A stretch of 64,000 bases of DNA from Streptomyces ferrugineus (lineage in GTDB: Bacteria > Actinomycetota > Actinomycetes > Streptomycetales > Streptomycetaceae), in contig NZ_CP063373.1 of the NCBI RefSeq assembly GCF_015160855.1, positions 9,523,001 through 9,587,000 on the forward strand, given 5' to 3'. Shown piece by piece: positions 35,141 to 43,334 of this stretch (position 1 is its first letter; the number at the start of each line of letters is the position of its first letter). The position numbers and the translations under genes were made by a program. The notes below the pieces were generated by a model that was not told where the DNA came from, made no database searches, and saw only the letters and a program-made list of their open reading frames with translations.

Positions 35141-35908
35141 ATGCCTACCAAGATCGAATCCGACGTAGAAGTGATCGTGACCTGGCGCGGAAACACTCGC
35201 GACCTCAACGGGATGAATCAAGAAGGGGGGCGCAGTAATCTAAAAGTCGGTGATCGGCTAGAATTCGACATATCGAGCCGCACCGGAATATTCCAGCCCG
35301 AAGCCGTGCCGGGAATTGGGGCGTTCGAGGTTTCCAGCAATCACCTCCTTCTCTCGAATTTCACCACGTGCTCCACTTTTGTCATCGAGAACCTGGAGGG
35401 GGGTACGGAGCTGATCAAAGCGCGCCCTCGCCGATTGGGCATGGTAATTCCTTTTGAAATGTCCCGCATTCTGATCCCGTCCGGTTTGAACATAGTCGAA
35501 CTCACTGTTTTCAGTCCGCCGCCGGTCATGCTGGGACCTGAGCGGGCCGCTAGAGTGGCCGAGTCAGATTTATTCAAATTGGATACGGCGAGCAAGTACT
35601 TCGCTGTTCTCGTTACGCTCTGTGAGCCGCGATTGCGCGGCTCATCTATGGCGGCAGTGCCCTCCGTTCAAGAGGTGGTGGAGAGGTTACGGGTTACCGA
35701 TCAGTTCAAAGGTGCAAACCGCAGCAGTATCAATTACCACATCGACTACCTGGCCGATCAGAAGTTACCGGTCAGCCAATGGGCCAAGTATGTGGACGGA
35801 GGCCGTATGCACTCCAAGCGTGAGGCCCTGGTCGCGTTCGCCCTCAGGTTCGACCTGGTCCGCGAGGAACATCTTGCCCTGCTTCCTGACCTCGATCTTT
35901 CGTGCTGA
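35141..35908 (+). CDS. Putative regulator, FHA-like N-terminus and winged-helix-like C-terminus
   Basis: 255 residues. The N-terminal half is beta-rich with GAFEVSSNHLLLSNFTTCSTF, resembling an FHA or similar beta-sandwich. The C-terminal half SVQEVVERLRVTDQFKGANRS followed by INYHIDYL resembles the DNA-binding part of actinobacterial FHA/HTH proteins. The role is inferred as phospho-dependent or ligand-dependent transcription control of the neighbouring cluster. ATG at 35141 follows GGGGGA at about ten bases. The only regulator candidate close to the NRPS region. Confidence 0.5.
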   Translation: MPTKIESDVEVIVTWRGNTRDLNGMNQEGGRSNLKVGDRLEFDISSRTGIFQPEAVPGIGAFEVSSNHLLLSNFTTCSTFVIENLEGGTELIKARPRRLGMVIPFEMSRILIPSGLNIVELTVFSPPPVMLGPERAARVAESDLFKLDTASKYFAVLVTLCEPRLRGSSMAAVPSVQEVVERLRVTDQFKGANRSSINYHIDYLADQKLPVSQWAKYVDGGRMHSKREALVAFALRFDLVREEHLALLPDLDLSC

Positions 35909-36007
35909 CCCGCCCACGGATTCGGCGGTTCATTTCGCGTTCTGCGGCTGAGGGTCGGCAGTCTGGTGGCCCGAGTCTCGGCTCGGGTGGTCGCCGGGTT
36001 CCAATTG

Positions 36008-36071
36008 CTATACGGAACCGTATATTAGCGATCCCCTGGCGGCACGCGTACTGACATCAGCCAGGGCCGCC
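36008..36071 (+). repeat. 64 bp direct repeat, copy 2
   Basis: Matches 31728-31791. Unlike copy 1, its left end contains a perfect palindrome (36009-36024). It is followed at once by the IS1380-type transposase remnant, so the repeat may be the end of that element or an older target. Confidence 0.8.
36009..36024. promoter_or_regulatory. Operator-like palindrome
   Basis: TATACGGAACCGTATA has two perfect 7-bp arms around AA, the format of TetR-family operators. In copy 1 of the repeat (31729-31744) the same position is degraded. No adjacent TetR gene is seen, so the regulator is unknown. Confidence 0.4.
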
Positions 36072-36099
36072 CAGGCGGGCCAGTGGCCGACACTTCCGT

Positions 36100-36300
36100 T
36101 CATGCCATGCCGAGTGGGACCGGCGGCTGTCCGTGGCCGCCGCGGGCAAGGGATTGATCGGGCATGCGGGGGCGGTGCTGCTGCGCCGCTGCGCGGACCG
36201 TACGGGGCTGACATCCGCACTCGCGGGGTGTTACCGCGCGGTCCGAGGTACTCATCTCGCAGGCGATGGCGATCGTGGTGGCCGCGAAGCGGCGACCGCT
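36100..36300 (+). pseudogene. IS1380-family transposase fragment
   Basis: Reads AAAGKGLIGHAGAVLLRRCA followed by DRTGLTSALAG, the N-terminal block of IS1380-type transposases. The continuation (VLPRGPRYSSRRR) is in another frame, so it is both frameshifted and truncated. A dead remnant. Confidence 0.65.
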
Positions 36301-36487
36301 ATCGCCAGTCACTCGCCGTGGTAGAGGCGGGTCAGGTCGATCAGCTGGACGGTGGGGTCGTTCTTGGCGAGGTGCTGCAGTTCGTCACTGAAGCAGTGCA
36401 GCCGGGTTGCCTCGGTCGCGGTGCCGCGGGTCGGAAAACCGTCGCCCGACCGCACCGCACAATGCGAGCTTGTTGCCCACAGCACAC

Positions 36488-37801
36488 TCAGTCCAGGTCC
36501 CTGCGGCTGCGGATGGAGCTCGTCCACATGCTCAGGGGGGTCAGGAAGCCGACGGCGACGATCAGCCAGAGGGCGCCGCGGCTGCCGAGGAGGGTGCCGG
36601 CGATTCCGGCAGTCAGGGCGCCGACGGGGACCGCTCCCCAGGAGACGAAGCGGACGGTGGCCATGACGCGGGGCAGGAGTTCGGGCGGGGTGACCGTCTG
36701 GCGGTGGGTGCGGGCGAGGACGCTGAGCACCACCGCCGCCGCGCCCACGCCCACGTTGCCGAGGGCGAACAGGAGCAGGCTCCAGCCGCTGCCGGCCAGC
36801 GGCATCAGGAGGGCGGCGCAGGCGCCGGCCAGGGTGGAGTACAGGATCGTGCGGGCGCTGCCGAAGCGGTTGGCCAGGGTGGTGGTGACGGCGGCACCGA
36901 TGAAGCTGCCCAGTCCCTCGGTGGCGATCAGGATGCCGACGAGGCTCGCCGGGGCGTCGAGCGTCCTGACGAGGAAGACGGGGATGAGCGCCATGAGCGC
37001 GCCGAGGGTGAAGTTCACCAGGGTCGCCGCGGCCGCGCAGAGCCGGATGACCTTGTGGCGGACGACGAAGTGCCAGCCCTCCTTGATGAGCGCCAGGGTC
37101 GACTCGCGTGTGGTCCGCGGCGGCTTCGGGGCCGCGGGTCTCGGCAGGCTGCGCAGGAGCACCGCGGAGACGAGGTAGCTGACGGCGTCGAAGACGAGGC
37201 TGACGGCCGCGCCGCACAGCTGGACCAGCACACCGCCCGCCGCCGGGCCGCCCATCTGGGTGGCGGCGGCGGAGCCGGAGGTGAGGCTGTTGCGCGCGGT
37301 CAGTTCCTCCTTGCTGACGATCGACGGCAGGAAGGTGGAGTTGCCGACGTCGAACACCACCGTCGCCAGGCCCACGACCAGGGCGACGGCGACGAGTTGC
37401 GCCAGGTGCAGGACGCCGAGGAGGGCCGCGACGGGCACGGACAGGACCGCGACGGCCCTGATGACGTCCATGGCCACCTGGGTGCCGCGCAGCGGCAGGC
37501 GCTGCACGATGACTCCCGCGGGCAGGCCGATCGCGATCCAGGCCGCGTACTGGGCCGCCGGGAGGAGGCTGACCTCGAAACTCGACGCGTGTAGAACGCT
37601 GACGGCAAGGAGGGGGAGGGCGACTGTGGTCACCGCGTCGCCGACACCGCTGATCGTCGTGGCGGTCCAGAATCGCCAGAAGAGGGATGCCCCCTTCGCG
37701 GGGTCCTGTGTCGCCCCACTCGCCGCATCCTGCGTCGGCCCCTCCGCCGTCCGGCTGATGTCTGATGAACCATCAGATCTGGTCGTCTGGTCGGCCGTCA
37801 C
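36488..37801 (-). CDS. MFS exporter of the second cluster
   Basis: 437 residues with about twelve hydrophobic segments; MFS_3-type order with VALPLLAVSVLHASSFEVSLL early and STFLPSIVSKEELTARNSLT in the loop after helix 5. GTG at 37801 has GGAGG ten bases upstream and overlaps the stop of a small 42-codon ORF (GTGA). It probably exports the cluster product. A 7-bp-arm hairpin TCTGATG-AAC-CATCAGA lies inside its first codons (37761-37777). Confidence 0.82.
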   Translation of the reverse strand: MTADQTTRSDGSSDISRTAEGPTQDAASGATQDPAKGASLFWRFWTATTISGVGDAVTTVALPLLAVSVLHASSFEVSLLPAAQYAAWIAIGLPAGVIVQRLPLRGTQVAMDVIRAVAVLSVPVAALLGVLHLAQLVAVALVVGLATVVFDVGNSTFLPSIVSKEELTARNSLTSGSAAATQMGGPAAGGVLVQLCGAAVSLVFDAVSYLVSAVLLRSLPRPAAPKPPRTTRESTLALIKEGWHFVVRHKVIRLCAAAATLVNFTLGALMALIPVFLVRTLDAPASLVGILIATEGLGSFIGAAVTTTLANRFGSARTILYSTLAGACAALLMPLAGSGWSLLLFALGNVGVGAAAVVLSVLARTHRQTVTPPELLPRVMATVRFVSWGAVPVGALTAGIAGTLLGSRGALWLIVAVGFLTPLSMWTSSIRSRRDLD

Positions 37802-37926
37802 CGGTCCCCAACCTCCATGAGAATCGCAGCAATTGCAGCAATTGCGGGTTTCGCACAGCTCGCCGGTCTCGCTGGTTTTGCTGGTTTTGCTGACTTTTCG
37901 TGCTTCGGGCGTTGCGGGAATTGCAT
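37798..37926 (-). CDS. Small ORF (42 residues) coupled to the MFS exporter
   Basis: The frame starts at ATG 37926, 8 bp after the LuxR-gene stop, and its TGA overlaps the exporter GTG (GTGA). The peptide has a basic Lys/Pro/Ala part (KSAKPAKPARPASCAKPA) and a hydrophobic tail (IAAIAAILMEVGDR). Codons are unusually AT-rich and repetitive (GCAGCAATT repeats). There is no clear ribosome site, so it could be a coupled leader peptide, a small secreted or precursor peptide, or noncoding. Other frames across the stretch are also open, which lowers confidence. Confidence 0.35.
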   Translation of the reverse strand: MQFPQRPKHEKSAKPAKPARPASCAKPAIAAIAAILMEVGDR

Positions 37927-37934
37927 GATCGGTG

Positions 37935-38993
37935 TCAGCTCGCGTTTTCCCCGACCACGTCGTCGGCGTCCCCGTCGAGCAAACCCGAGTTGGCGATGAA
38001 GACGCCCAACTGGCAGCGGCTGCGCGCTCCGAACTTCTCGTAGATCTTGGAGATATGGCTGCGACAGGTCCGCACACTCAACCCCATACGGCGGGCGATG
38101 GTCTCGTCCGTCTCACCGTCGGCGAGCAGCTTGATGATGGACAGGCGGACGTCCGAGAGCAGGACCTGCACATCGGGTGCGCGGTTCTGGGAGGGGAAGG
38201 GAGTTCCGAGGAGCCAGGCCCGCTCGAAGATGCCGACCAGGAATTCCACTATGGCCGGCTGATAGATGGCGAGGGCGACCCCGCGATCACTGCGGGCCGG
38301 GATGAAAGCGACCTTGCGGTCGAAGATGATGAGGCGCTCGGCGAATTCCTCGAGACTGCGGACCTGTCCGCCGTACTTGGTCACCTGGTTGACGTAACGC
38401 CGGGTGGCCGGGCTGAAACGGGCCGAATGCTGATAGACCGTGCGCATGCGGATGCCGCGTTCCAGCATGTCCTTGGTGGCCGACCAGGCCGATTCCAGAC
38501 TCTCCGCGCTCCGGCCTCCGCCCGGCTGGGCCGTGAGGACCTCCTCCTGGCACCGTGCGGCAGCCCGCTCCAGCTCGGCGTTGATGGCGTCGTGGCCGAC
38601 CAGCGTGACGAACTCCAGGTTCCGGTCGGAGCCGGCGACCGCCTCGGTGTAGGCGACCTGGTACTTGCCGAAGTCGGCGCGGAGCCGGAACGCCTCGCGT
38701 TCCAGGCTCTCGATCTGCCGGTCGAGCGGTGCGAGAAGTCTCGATGCCGCGTGGCGCGGAGTGGAGACGCTGAAGGTCTCTCCGTCCTGATGGGCCGGAA
38801 CCAGCAGGTTGTAGCGGCACAGTTTCTCGACGGCGGCGGCCGTGCGCTCCCGGTTCCAGCCGAGAGTTTCGCTCAAGCCGCTGAGTCTGACCTGCCTCTG
38901 ACGGACCGCCAGCGAATACACGCGCTCCGGATCCGCCTCGTCCTCCGACGTGGCATCAGCAACCGCTATTTGGTTTAGTGGTGAATTACTCAC
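37935..38993 (-). CDS. LuxR-type regulator with TrmB-like N-terminus
   Basis: 352 residues. The C-terminal DGETDETIARRMGLSVRTCRSHISKIYEKFGA is a GerE/LuxR helix-turn-helix. The N-terminal half holds a winged-helix-like segment (VRLSGLSETLGWNRERTAAAV), a coiled helix around 90-130 and a ligand or effector domain. This is the common actinobacterial single-protein LuxR type with no receiver domain. GTG at 38993 is preferred because GGAGGGGG lies five bases upstream; starts at 39035 and 39068 are possible. Probable pathway regulator of the second cluster, upstream of its exporter. Confidence 0.82.
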   Translation of the reverse strand: MSNSPLNQIAVADATSEDEADPERVYSLAVRQRQVRLSGLSETLGWNRERTAAAVEKLCRYNLLVPAHQDGETFSVSTPRHAASRLLAPLDRQIESLEREAFRLRADFGKYQVAYTEAVAGSDRNLEFVTLVGHDAINAELERAAARCQEEVLTAQPGGGRSAESLESAWSATKDMLERGIRMRTVYQHSARFSPATRRYVNQVTKYGGQVRSLEEFAERLIIFDRKVAFIPARSDRGVALAIYQPAIVEFLVGIFERAWLLGTPFPSQNRAPDVQVLLSDVRLSIIKLLADGETDETIARRMGLSVRTCRSHISKIYEKFGARSRCQLGVFIANSGLLDGDADDVVGENAS

Positions 38994-39139
38994 ACAGTCC
39001 CCCTCCGCGCTGACACGCGCAACCAGATCAGCCATCGTGGCCCTCGATGAACTGATCCCTGTCTCCACACGAGGATATTGCGGACGACGGACCTGGCCAC
39101 ATCACAGGATCCGCGCTAAGCCCCCCGGAATTGTCGTCG

Positions 39140-39179
39140 CCGCTTGCCGCATTCGGACACTGCCGAATTGGGCAAGCGG
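39140..39179. promoter_or_regulatory. Long inverted repeat between ferredoxin and LuxR genes
   Basis: Arms 39140-39156 and 39163-39179 (CCGCTTGCC...TTCGG and its complement) pair over 17 bp with two mismatches around a 6-base spacer. It lies after the end of the 44477-39296 operon and upstream of the LuxR gene, so it can be a terminator of the former or an operator for the latter. No T-run is present, which slightly favours an operator. Confidence 0.5.
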
Positions 39180-39295
39180 AGAGTAAGCGTATGGTCCCTA
39201 CAGGCACTCGGCAGTACGGTTTTGAGACACAGTTCAAGCCAGGACGACTGAATTCGGCCCTATGCCCGAGAGGGTGCGGGCAGCGGCCCGGCGGG

Positions 39296-39490
39296 TCAGG
39301 CGCGCGTGGCGGAATCCGTCCAGGCGATGAGGTCCTCGACTTCCACCACGCAGTCCCCGCAGCCGGATCCGGCGCCCGTCTCGTCACGCACCGCCGCCGC
39401 GTCGCGGTGGCCCGCCCGGATCGCCGCCATGATCTCGCTCTCGGGCACCCGCACGCACAGGCAGATCAGCGGATCGTCACTGCCGGACAC
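39296..39490 (-). CDS. BFD-like [2Fe-2S] protein
   Basis: 64 residues. CLC near the start and GCGDC later give the CxC...CxxC ligand set of bacterioferritin-associated-ferredoxin-like domains; AAIRAGHRDAAAVRDETGAG is the usual helix between them. It may feed electrons to one of the many diiron or iron oxygenases of this cluster. GTG at 39490 overlaps the end of the HAD gene by 14 bp. Confidence 0.85.
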   Translation of the reverse strand: MSGSDDPLICLCVRVPESEIMAAIRAGHRDAAAVRDETGAGSGCGDCVVEVEDLIAWTDSATRA

Positions 39491-40151
39491 CGTCGCCCAG
39501 TCCTTCCGCCCAGCGGACGAGTTCGGCGTCGGCGAGTGAGGCGGCCAGCCAGTCGTGGTCCAGCGCGGCGCCCGGCAGGGAGGGCACGGTGACGACGTAG
39601 AGGCCGGCCGCCCGGGCCGACGCGATGCCGGTGGCGGAGTCCTCGAAGGCGACCGAGCGGCCCGGGAGGGCGCCCAGCGCCTCGCAGGCCACCAGATAGA
39701 GGTCGGGGGCCGGCTTGGCCCTGGTCACCTCGTCGGCCGCGAAGGACACCGGGAAGTAGTCGGCGAGGCCGGAGGAGGTGAGCGCGGTGTCGAGCAGTTC
39801 CCGGGGGGAGTTGCTGGCGACCGCCACCGGAAGGGCCGCGGCGCAGCGCTTGACGAGTTCGGCGGCGCCGGGCAGCGCGTCGGCCCCCTGCGCCAGCTCC
39901 TCGCGTACCAGACCGAGCAGTTCGGCGGCGAGCTCACGGCCGGCTCCGGGCCGGCCGAAGTACTCGGCCATCGCCTCGCCCGCGCCCTGCAGCGTACGGC
40001 CGATGACCAGGGCCTTCTGCTCCGGTCCGAAGTCGTGGCCATGGGCGGCGAAGATCTTGGTCTCGGCCCTGGTCCAGCAGACCTCGGTGTCGACCAGGAG
40101 TCCGTCGCAGTCGAAGACGACGGCCTGCGGGGCGGGGGGAAGGGCGCTCAC
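39477..40151 (-). CDS. HAD-family phosphatase
   Basis: 224 residues. FDCDGLLVDTE is motif I with the nucleophile Asp, VASNSP is motif II, and KPAPDLYLVACEALG with AFEDSATGI are motifs III and IV. The helical cap places it with beta-phosphoglucomutase/phosphatase-type enzymes. It should dephosphorylate a small pathway intermediate. GTG at 40151 overlaps the upstream NDPK-like stop (GTGA) and has GGAGG eight bases before it. Confidence 0.88.
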   Translation of the reverse strand: MSALPPAPQAVVFDCDGLLVDTEVCWTRAETKIFAAHGHDFGPEQKALVIGRTLQGAGEAMAEYFGRPGAGRELAAELLGLVREELAQGADALPGAAELVKRCAAALPVAVASNSPRELLDTALTSSGLADYFPVSFAADEVTRAKPAPDLYLVACEALGALPGRSVAFEDSATGIASARAAGLYVVTVPSLPGAALDHDWLAASLADAELVRWAEGLGDGVRQ

Positions 40152-41134
40152 TCTTCGTTCCTCCAGTCGGCGGCCGCGACGGTGGCGAGCAGCGGCGCGA
40201 CACCCGGTTCGTTGCAGTCGATCCATTCTGTCAACACCGACAGGATGTCCCAGCGGGCGGCTCCCGGGGGCAAGTCCGTGTCGCTCAGGGCCGTCAGCCA
40301 GTGCCGGACCGCGTCGCGTGTGCGGTGCTCGCGGGCGAGCGCGCCCCACCGGTCGGTGCGCCCGGCGAGCCGGCCGAGGCTCGGCTCCGCCGCCAGGTCG
40401 TGCAGCGGGACGTCCCGCTCCAGCTCGGCGACCAGGCTCCGGGCCGGGCACGGCTGCCCGTCGGCGGGCGGGCTCTGCGTGAGCGCGCTGCGCAGCCAGG
40501 CGGTCCCCGTGCGGTAGGTGAACAGCCGCAACTCCCGCACCAGGTCGGCGGGTTCGTCGGGGGTGTGGACGAAGTTGAACAGCCCGTTGACCCGGTCGAA
40601 CCGGGTGCGCAGGTCACGGCCATGGGCGGAGGCGGGGTCGGCCGCTCCCTTGGCGGCGGTCAGCCGTACGCTCGCGGGGAGGCCGGATCCCGCTCTGCGC
40701 GTGTCACACAGCAGGACGAGCGCGGACGGACCGGAGCCCAGCAGGTGGTCGACCACCGCGATGCGCTGCCGTGAGGCGGCGTTGAACTGGTAGCGCCAGA
40801 TCTCCCTGGTCAGCACCGGGTCGAAGTGGAACGGCCGGGCCGCGAAGGGCTTCCAGCCCTCCTCCTCCAGGATGTCCAGCACCCGCGGACCGCGCCGGCC
40901 GGCCAGGGCGTCCGGCTTGAGGACCACGAAGGTGTTCGCGTGCAGCCAGGCCCGCGCGCTGGGGGAGGCGAACAGCTCCAGTCCCTCCCGCGCGTAGGTG
41001 TCCAGGCGGTACAGGTCCCGCTTGCGCGGGTCCACGGTCAGGGAGTCGAACGCCCGCGGCAGGACGGCCGAGCGGGTCCTGCCCGGCACGTGGAGGTCCG
41101 CCGGCGCCGGGGCGGCGGTGGTCGTCGTGGTCAC
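40148..41134 (-). CDS. Nucleoside-diphosphate-kinase-like protein with extra C-terminal domain
   Basis: 328 residues, more than twice the length of ordinary NDPK. Residues about 60-190 resemble NDPK: NTFVVLKPDALAGRRGPRVL, then LEEEGWKPFAARPF, and DPASAHGRDLRTRFDRVNGLFNFVHTPD around the position of the catalytic-His loop (NxxHGSD), where the match is weak. The C-terminal 120 residues are helical and unrecognised. It may transfer a phosphoryl group to a pathway compound or simply bind a nucleotide. Starts with GTG overlapping the upstream stop (GTGA). Confidence 0.6.
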   Translation of the reverse strand: MTTTTTAAPAPADLHVPGRTRSAVLPRAFDSLTVDPRKRDLYRLDTYAREGLELFASPSARAWLHANTFVVLKPDALAGRRGPRVLDILEEEGWKPFAARPFHFDPVLTREIWRYQFNAASRQRIAVVDHLLGSGPSALVLLCDTRRAGSGLPASVRLTAAKGAADPASAHGRDLRTRFDRVNGLFNFVHTPDEPADLVRELRLFTYRTGTAWLRSALTQSPPADGQPCPARSLVAELERDVPLHDLAAEPSLGRLAGRTDRWGALAREHRTRDAVRHWLTALSDTDLPPGAARWDILSVLTEWIDCNEPGVAPLLATVAAADWRNEE

Positions 41135-41904
41135 CTGTCCTCTTTCCTGACGGTCGCGGCACCGCCGCCGATGAGCTCCAGCACGGTCCGGCAGGCGGGG
41201 CGCTGCGGGTTCACCAGATGCATGTGGCGTGCGCCGGGCACGGACACCGTTGTCAGCCGTGGTCCGTCCTGCGGCCAGTGGTCCAGCTGGTGGCGGGTGA
41301 GTTCCGCCGGTACGGCCTGGTCCTCCTGCGCGCTCACCACCGTGACGGAGGCCGCGTCGGCCGGCGCGAGCACGGGCGTCGCCTCCCGGTGGGTCCCGCC
41401 GGCGGCGAGGTGCTCGGCCAGGAAGACCTCCACGGCTCCCTCGCCGACCCCGAGGCGGGCCGCCTCGGCGAGGTCGGTCACCGGGGCGAGCAGCACGACG
41501 CGGGCCCCGCGGGCCTGCCCCTGGAGGGCGGCGAGCAACAGGTGGGCGCCTGCGGAGTGGCCCACGAGCACGGCGCCGTCCCAGGTGCCGTCCTTCTGCC
41601 CGAGCAGGTGCAGGGCGGCCCGGCAGTCCTTGGCGGCGCCCGGCCAGGCCCCGCCGTCCCAGCTCGGCCGGTACTCCAGGACGGCGACCCGGTGGCCGAG
41701 TTCGGCCAGGGCGAACGCCAGCGGCTCCAGATCCTGCGCCGTACGGTCGTGCCGCCAGAAACCGCCGTGCACCAGCACCACCGGTGCGGCCTGCGGGGTC
41801 TCGGCGACGGGCACGTCACCGTCCTCCGGTTCCGCCGGCCCGTACAGGTCGATGCGCTGCCACCCGGAGGGTCCGTACCGGAGGTGGCCGAAGGCCGTAC
41901 TCAC
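41131..41904 (-). CDS. Alpha/beta hydrolase, kynurenine-formamidase/BD-FAE type
   Basis: 257 residues. HGGFWR gives the oxyanion motif HGGxW and LVGHSAGAHLLL the nucleophile Ser; ARHMHLVNP supplies the His. The small size and motif spacing match arylformamidase-like hydrolases. It could cleave an ester, amide or formamide of an intermediate, which is notable as a formyltransferase lies at the far end of the cluster. GTG at 41904 overlaps the upstream stop (GTGA). Confidence 0.8.
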   Translation of the reverse strand: MSTAFGHLRYGPSGWQRIDLYGPAEPEDGDVPVAETPQAAPVVLVHGGFWRHDRTAQDLEPLAFALAELGHRVAVLEYRPSWDGGAWPGAAKDCRAALHLLGQKDGTWDGAVLVGHSAGAHLLLAALQGQARGARVVLLAPVTDLAEAARLGVGEGAVEVFLAEHLAAGGTHREATPVLAPADAASVTVVSAQEDQAVPAELTRHQLDHWPQDGPRLTTVSVPGARHMHLVNPQRPACRTVLELIGGGAATVRKEDR

Positions 41905-42632
41905 AGGAGGCCGAACGCTTCGAGTCGCGACAGCCAGTGGTGCATGCGCTCGTCGGACATGCGCACCTCGGCCCGGCGCTCCGCGGACTCCTCGGCGGCG
42001 CCCAAGCGGTACCAGACGGTCCCGTCGTCGCGGCGGATCATGAAGGCGCGCTGCTTGCGGGCGGGGCTCTGGATCATCAGCGAGATCGTCTCCGGCTCGG
42101 TGATGGTGGTGTGCAGCTGCTCGTGGTCGAGGGTGATGCACCGGCCGGCCGGCTCCTCGCGCACGAAGTACGGCCAGAAGCGGGAGACGTCGGCGCTCTC
42201 GTCGAGCGGCTGGTCGGTCGCGTACAGGGTGTGCTGGTACGCGCCGTGCAGGATGTAGGCGGTGAAGCTGTAGCGGTGGTTGTGGACCCGCTCGTACTGG
42301 TCGGTGTTGGCGAGCCGGAGCCGGATGCGCAGGCCCTTGTCCTGGTCGTCCCAGATCACGATCTTGTCGTCGAGCGCGTGGCACTCGAACTTCTCGCGCA
42401 GCTCCGGGGTGCGCAGCGCGCGGCCCACGAGGGTGCGCAGCAGCGCCCGGTCGTCGCCGAGCCGGCGGGCGATCGCCTCGGTGATCTCCGCCGCCGCCTC
42501 CAGGTCGTCCCAACGCACCTTGGGCAGCGAGGCCATGAGCGCCTCGGCCTTGGTGACGTCCTGCTCGGAGGGCGTGTTCAGCAGGATCGACGGGGTGAGA
42601 TCCAGCAGGTCATCGCCGGGGCGGGTCACCAT
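41901..42632 (-). CDS. HxH cupin, cysteine-dioxygenase-like (paralogue 1)
   Basis: 243 residues. RVHNHRYSF with His117 and His119, then CITLDHEQLHTTITEPETISLM with the later His, form the two cupin metal motifs. The C-terminal ending with MIRRDDGTVWYRLG is shared with its neighbour. The order matches the 30631 protein of the first cluster. Tandem paralogue of the next gene, joined by a TGATG overlap. Iron-dependent oxygenation is the family expectation, but the substrate is unknown. Confidence 0.65.
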   Translation of the reverse strand: MVTRPGDDLLDLTPSILLNTPSEQDVTKAEALMASLPKVRWDDLEAAAEITEAIARRLGDDRALLRTLVGRALRTPELREKFECHALDDKIVIWDDQDKGLRIRLRLANTDQYERVHNHRYSFTAYILHGAYQHTLYATDQPLDESADVSRFWPYFVREEPAGRCITLDHEQLHTTITEPETISLMIQSPARKQRAFMIRRDDGTVWYRLGAAEESAERRAEVRMSDERMHHWLSRLEAFGLL

Positions 42633-43315
42633 CACAGCACCTCCATGGCCCGCAGACGGCCGGTGAGTTCGTCGAAGTAGTCCTTGCTGATGCGCTTGCT
42701 GCCGCGGCGCTCGGCCTTTTCCTTGTCCTCACCGAAGCGCCACCAGACACGGCCGGTCTCGCGCTCGGTGATGATCGAGCGCTCCTTCTCGGCGGGGCCG
42801 CGCAGGAAGAGCGAGACGGTGTCCGGGGTGGTGTACGTGGTGTGGATCTCGCTGTGGTGGAGCGTGTAGCAGTTGCCCGCCTGCTCGTGGGTGACGAACC
42901 GGGGCACCACGCGCAGGTCGGTCGGCACGGCGTCAAAGTCGTCCTGGGCGCTGCGCGGAATGTCCTCCTCCGAGAGCCGCCCGGTGAGTTCGTGCCGTAC
43001 GTGCTTGTACTGGCCGCGCATGATCAGCGAGGTGAAGGTGAACCGGTGGTCGTGCGGCCGGTCGCGGTGGTCCTCGGTCGAGACGTGGACGCGGATGCGG
43101 AAGCCGCGGTCCAGGGCGTCGTAGATGACGAGCTTGTCGAGCAGCCGGTGGTGCTCGCACTTGTCGAAGAGGTCCTCCTCCTCGCGCGCCCGCTCCAGCA
43201 GCTGCGTCAGAGCCGCCTTGTCCTCGGAGAGCGCGGTGAGGATCTCCTTGGTCTGCGCGCGGGCCTTGGGGAGATCGGACCAGTCGACGACCAGCCGGTC
43301 GAGTGCGTCAAGCAT
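42632..43315 (-). CDS. HxH cupin, cysteine-dioxygenase-like (paralogue 2)
   Basis: 227 residues. RPHDHRFTF with His88 and His90, and CYTLHHSEIHTTYTTPDTVSLF, repeat the two motifs of paralogue 1; the segments after them align well (ITERETGRVWWRFGED). ATG at 43315 has GAAGGAG seven bases upstream. Keeping two divergent copies side by side suggests they form a heteromeric enzyme or act on successive substrates. Confidence 0.68.
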   Translation of the reverse strand: MLDALDRLVVDWSDLPKARAQTKEILTALSEDKAALTQLLERAREEEDLFDKCEHHRLLDKLVIYDALDRGFRIRVHVSTEDHRDRPHDHRFTFTSLIMRGQYKHVRHELTGRLSEEDIPRSAQDDFDAVPTDLRVVPRFVTHEQAGNCYTLHHSEIHTTYTTPDTVSLFLRGPAEKERSIITERETGRVWWRFGEDKEKAERRGSKRISKDYFDELTGRLRAMEVL

Positions 43316-43334
43316 GTGGGGCTCCTTCTTCGGA

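Larger units (their letters stand above)
35909..36487. other. Junction between the two clusters: repeat, palindrome, IS1380 remnant
   Basis: Contains copy 2 of the 64 bp repeat, a palindromic operator-like site, an IS1380-type transposase fragment, and a minus-strand coding-like tail (VQLIDLTRLYHGE, ending at 36309) that I cannot assign. This is scarred DNA and the natural boundary between the NRPS region and the second cluster. Confidence 0.55.

Noticed and set aside
36309..36487. Minus-strand coding-like tail ending VQLIDLTRLYHGE
   Set aside because: Looks like the end of a real protein but the body is missing and I could not recognise the family; kept only as part of the junction description.
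39140..39179. tRNA or small RNA at the inverted repeat
   Set aside because: Simple two-arm symmetry with no cloverleaf, anticodon or T-loop signature.
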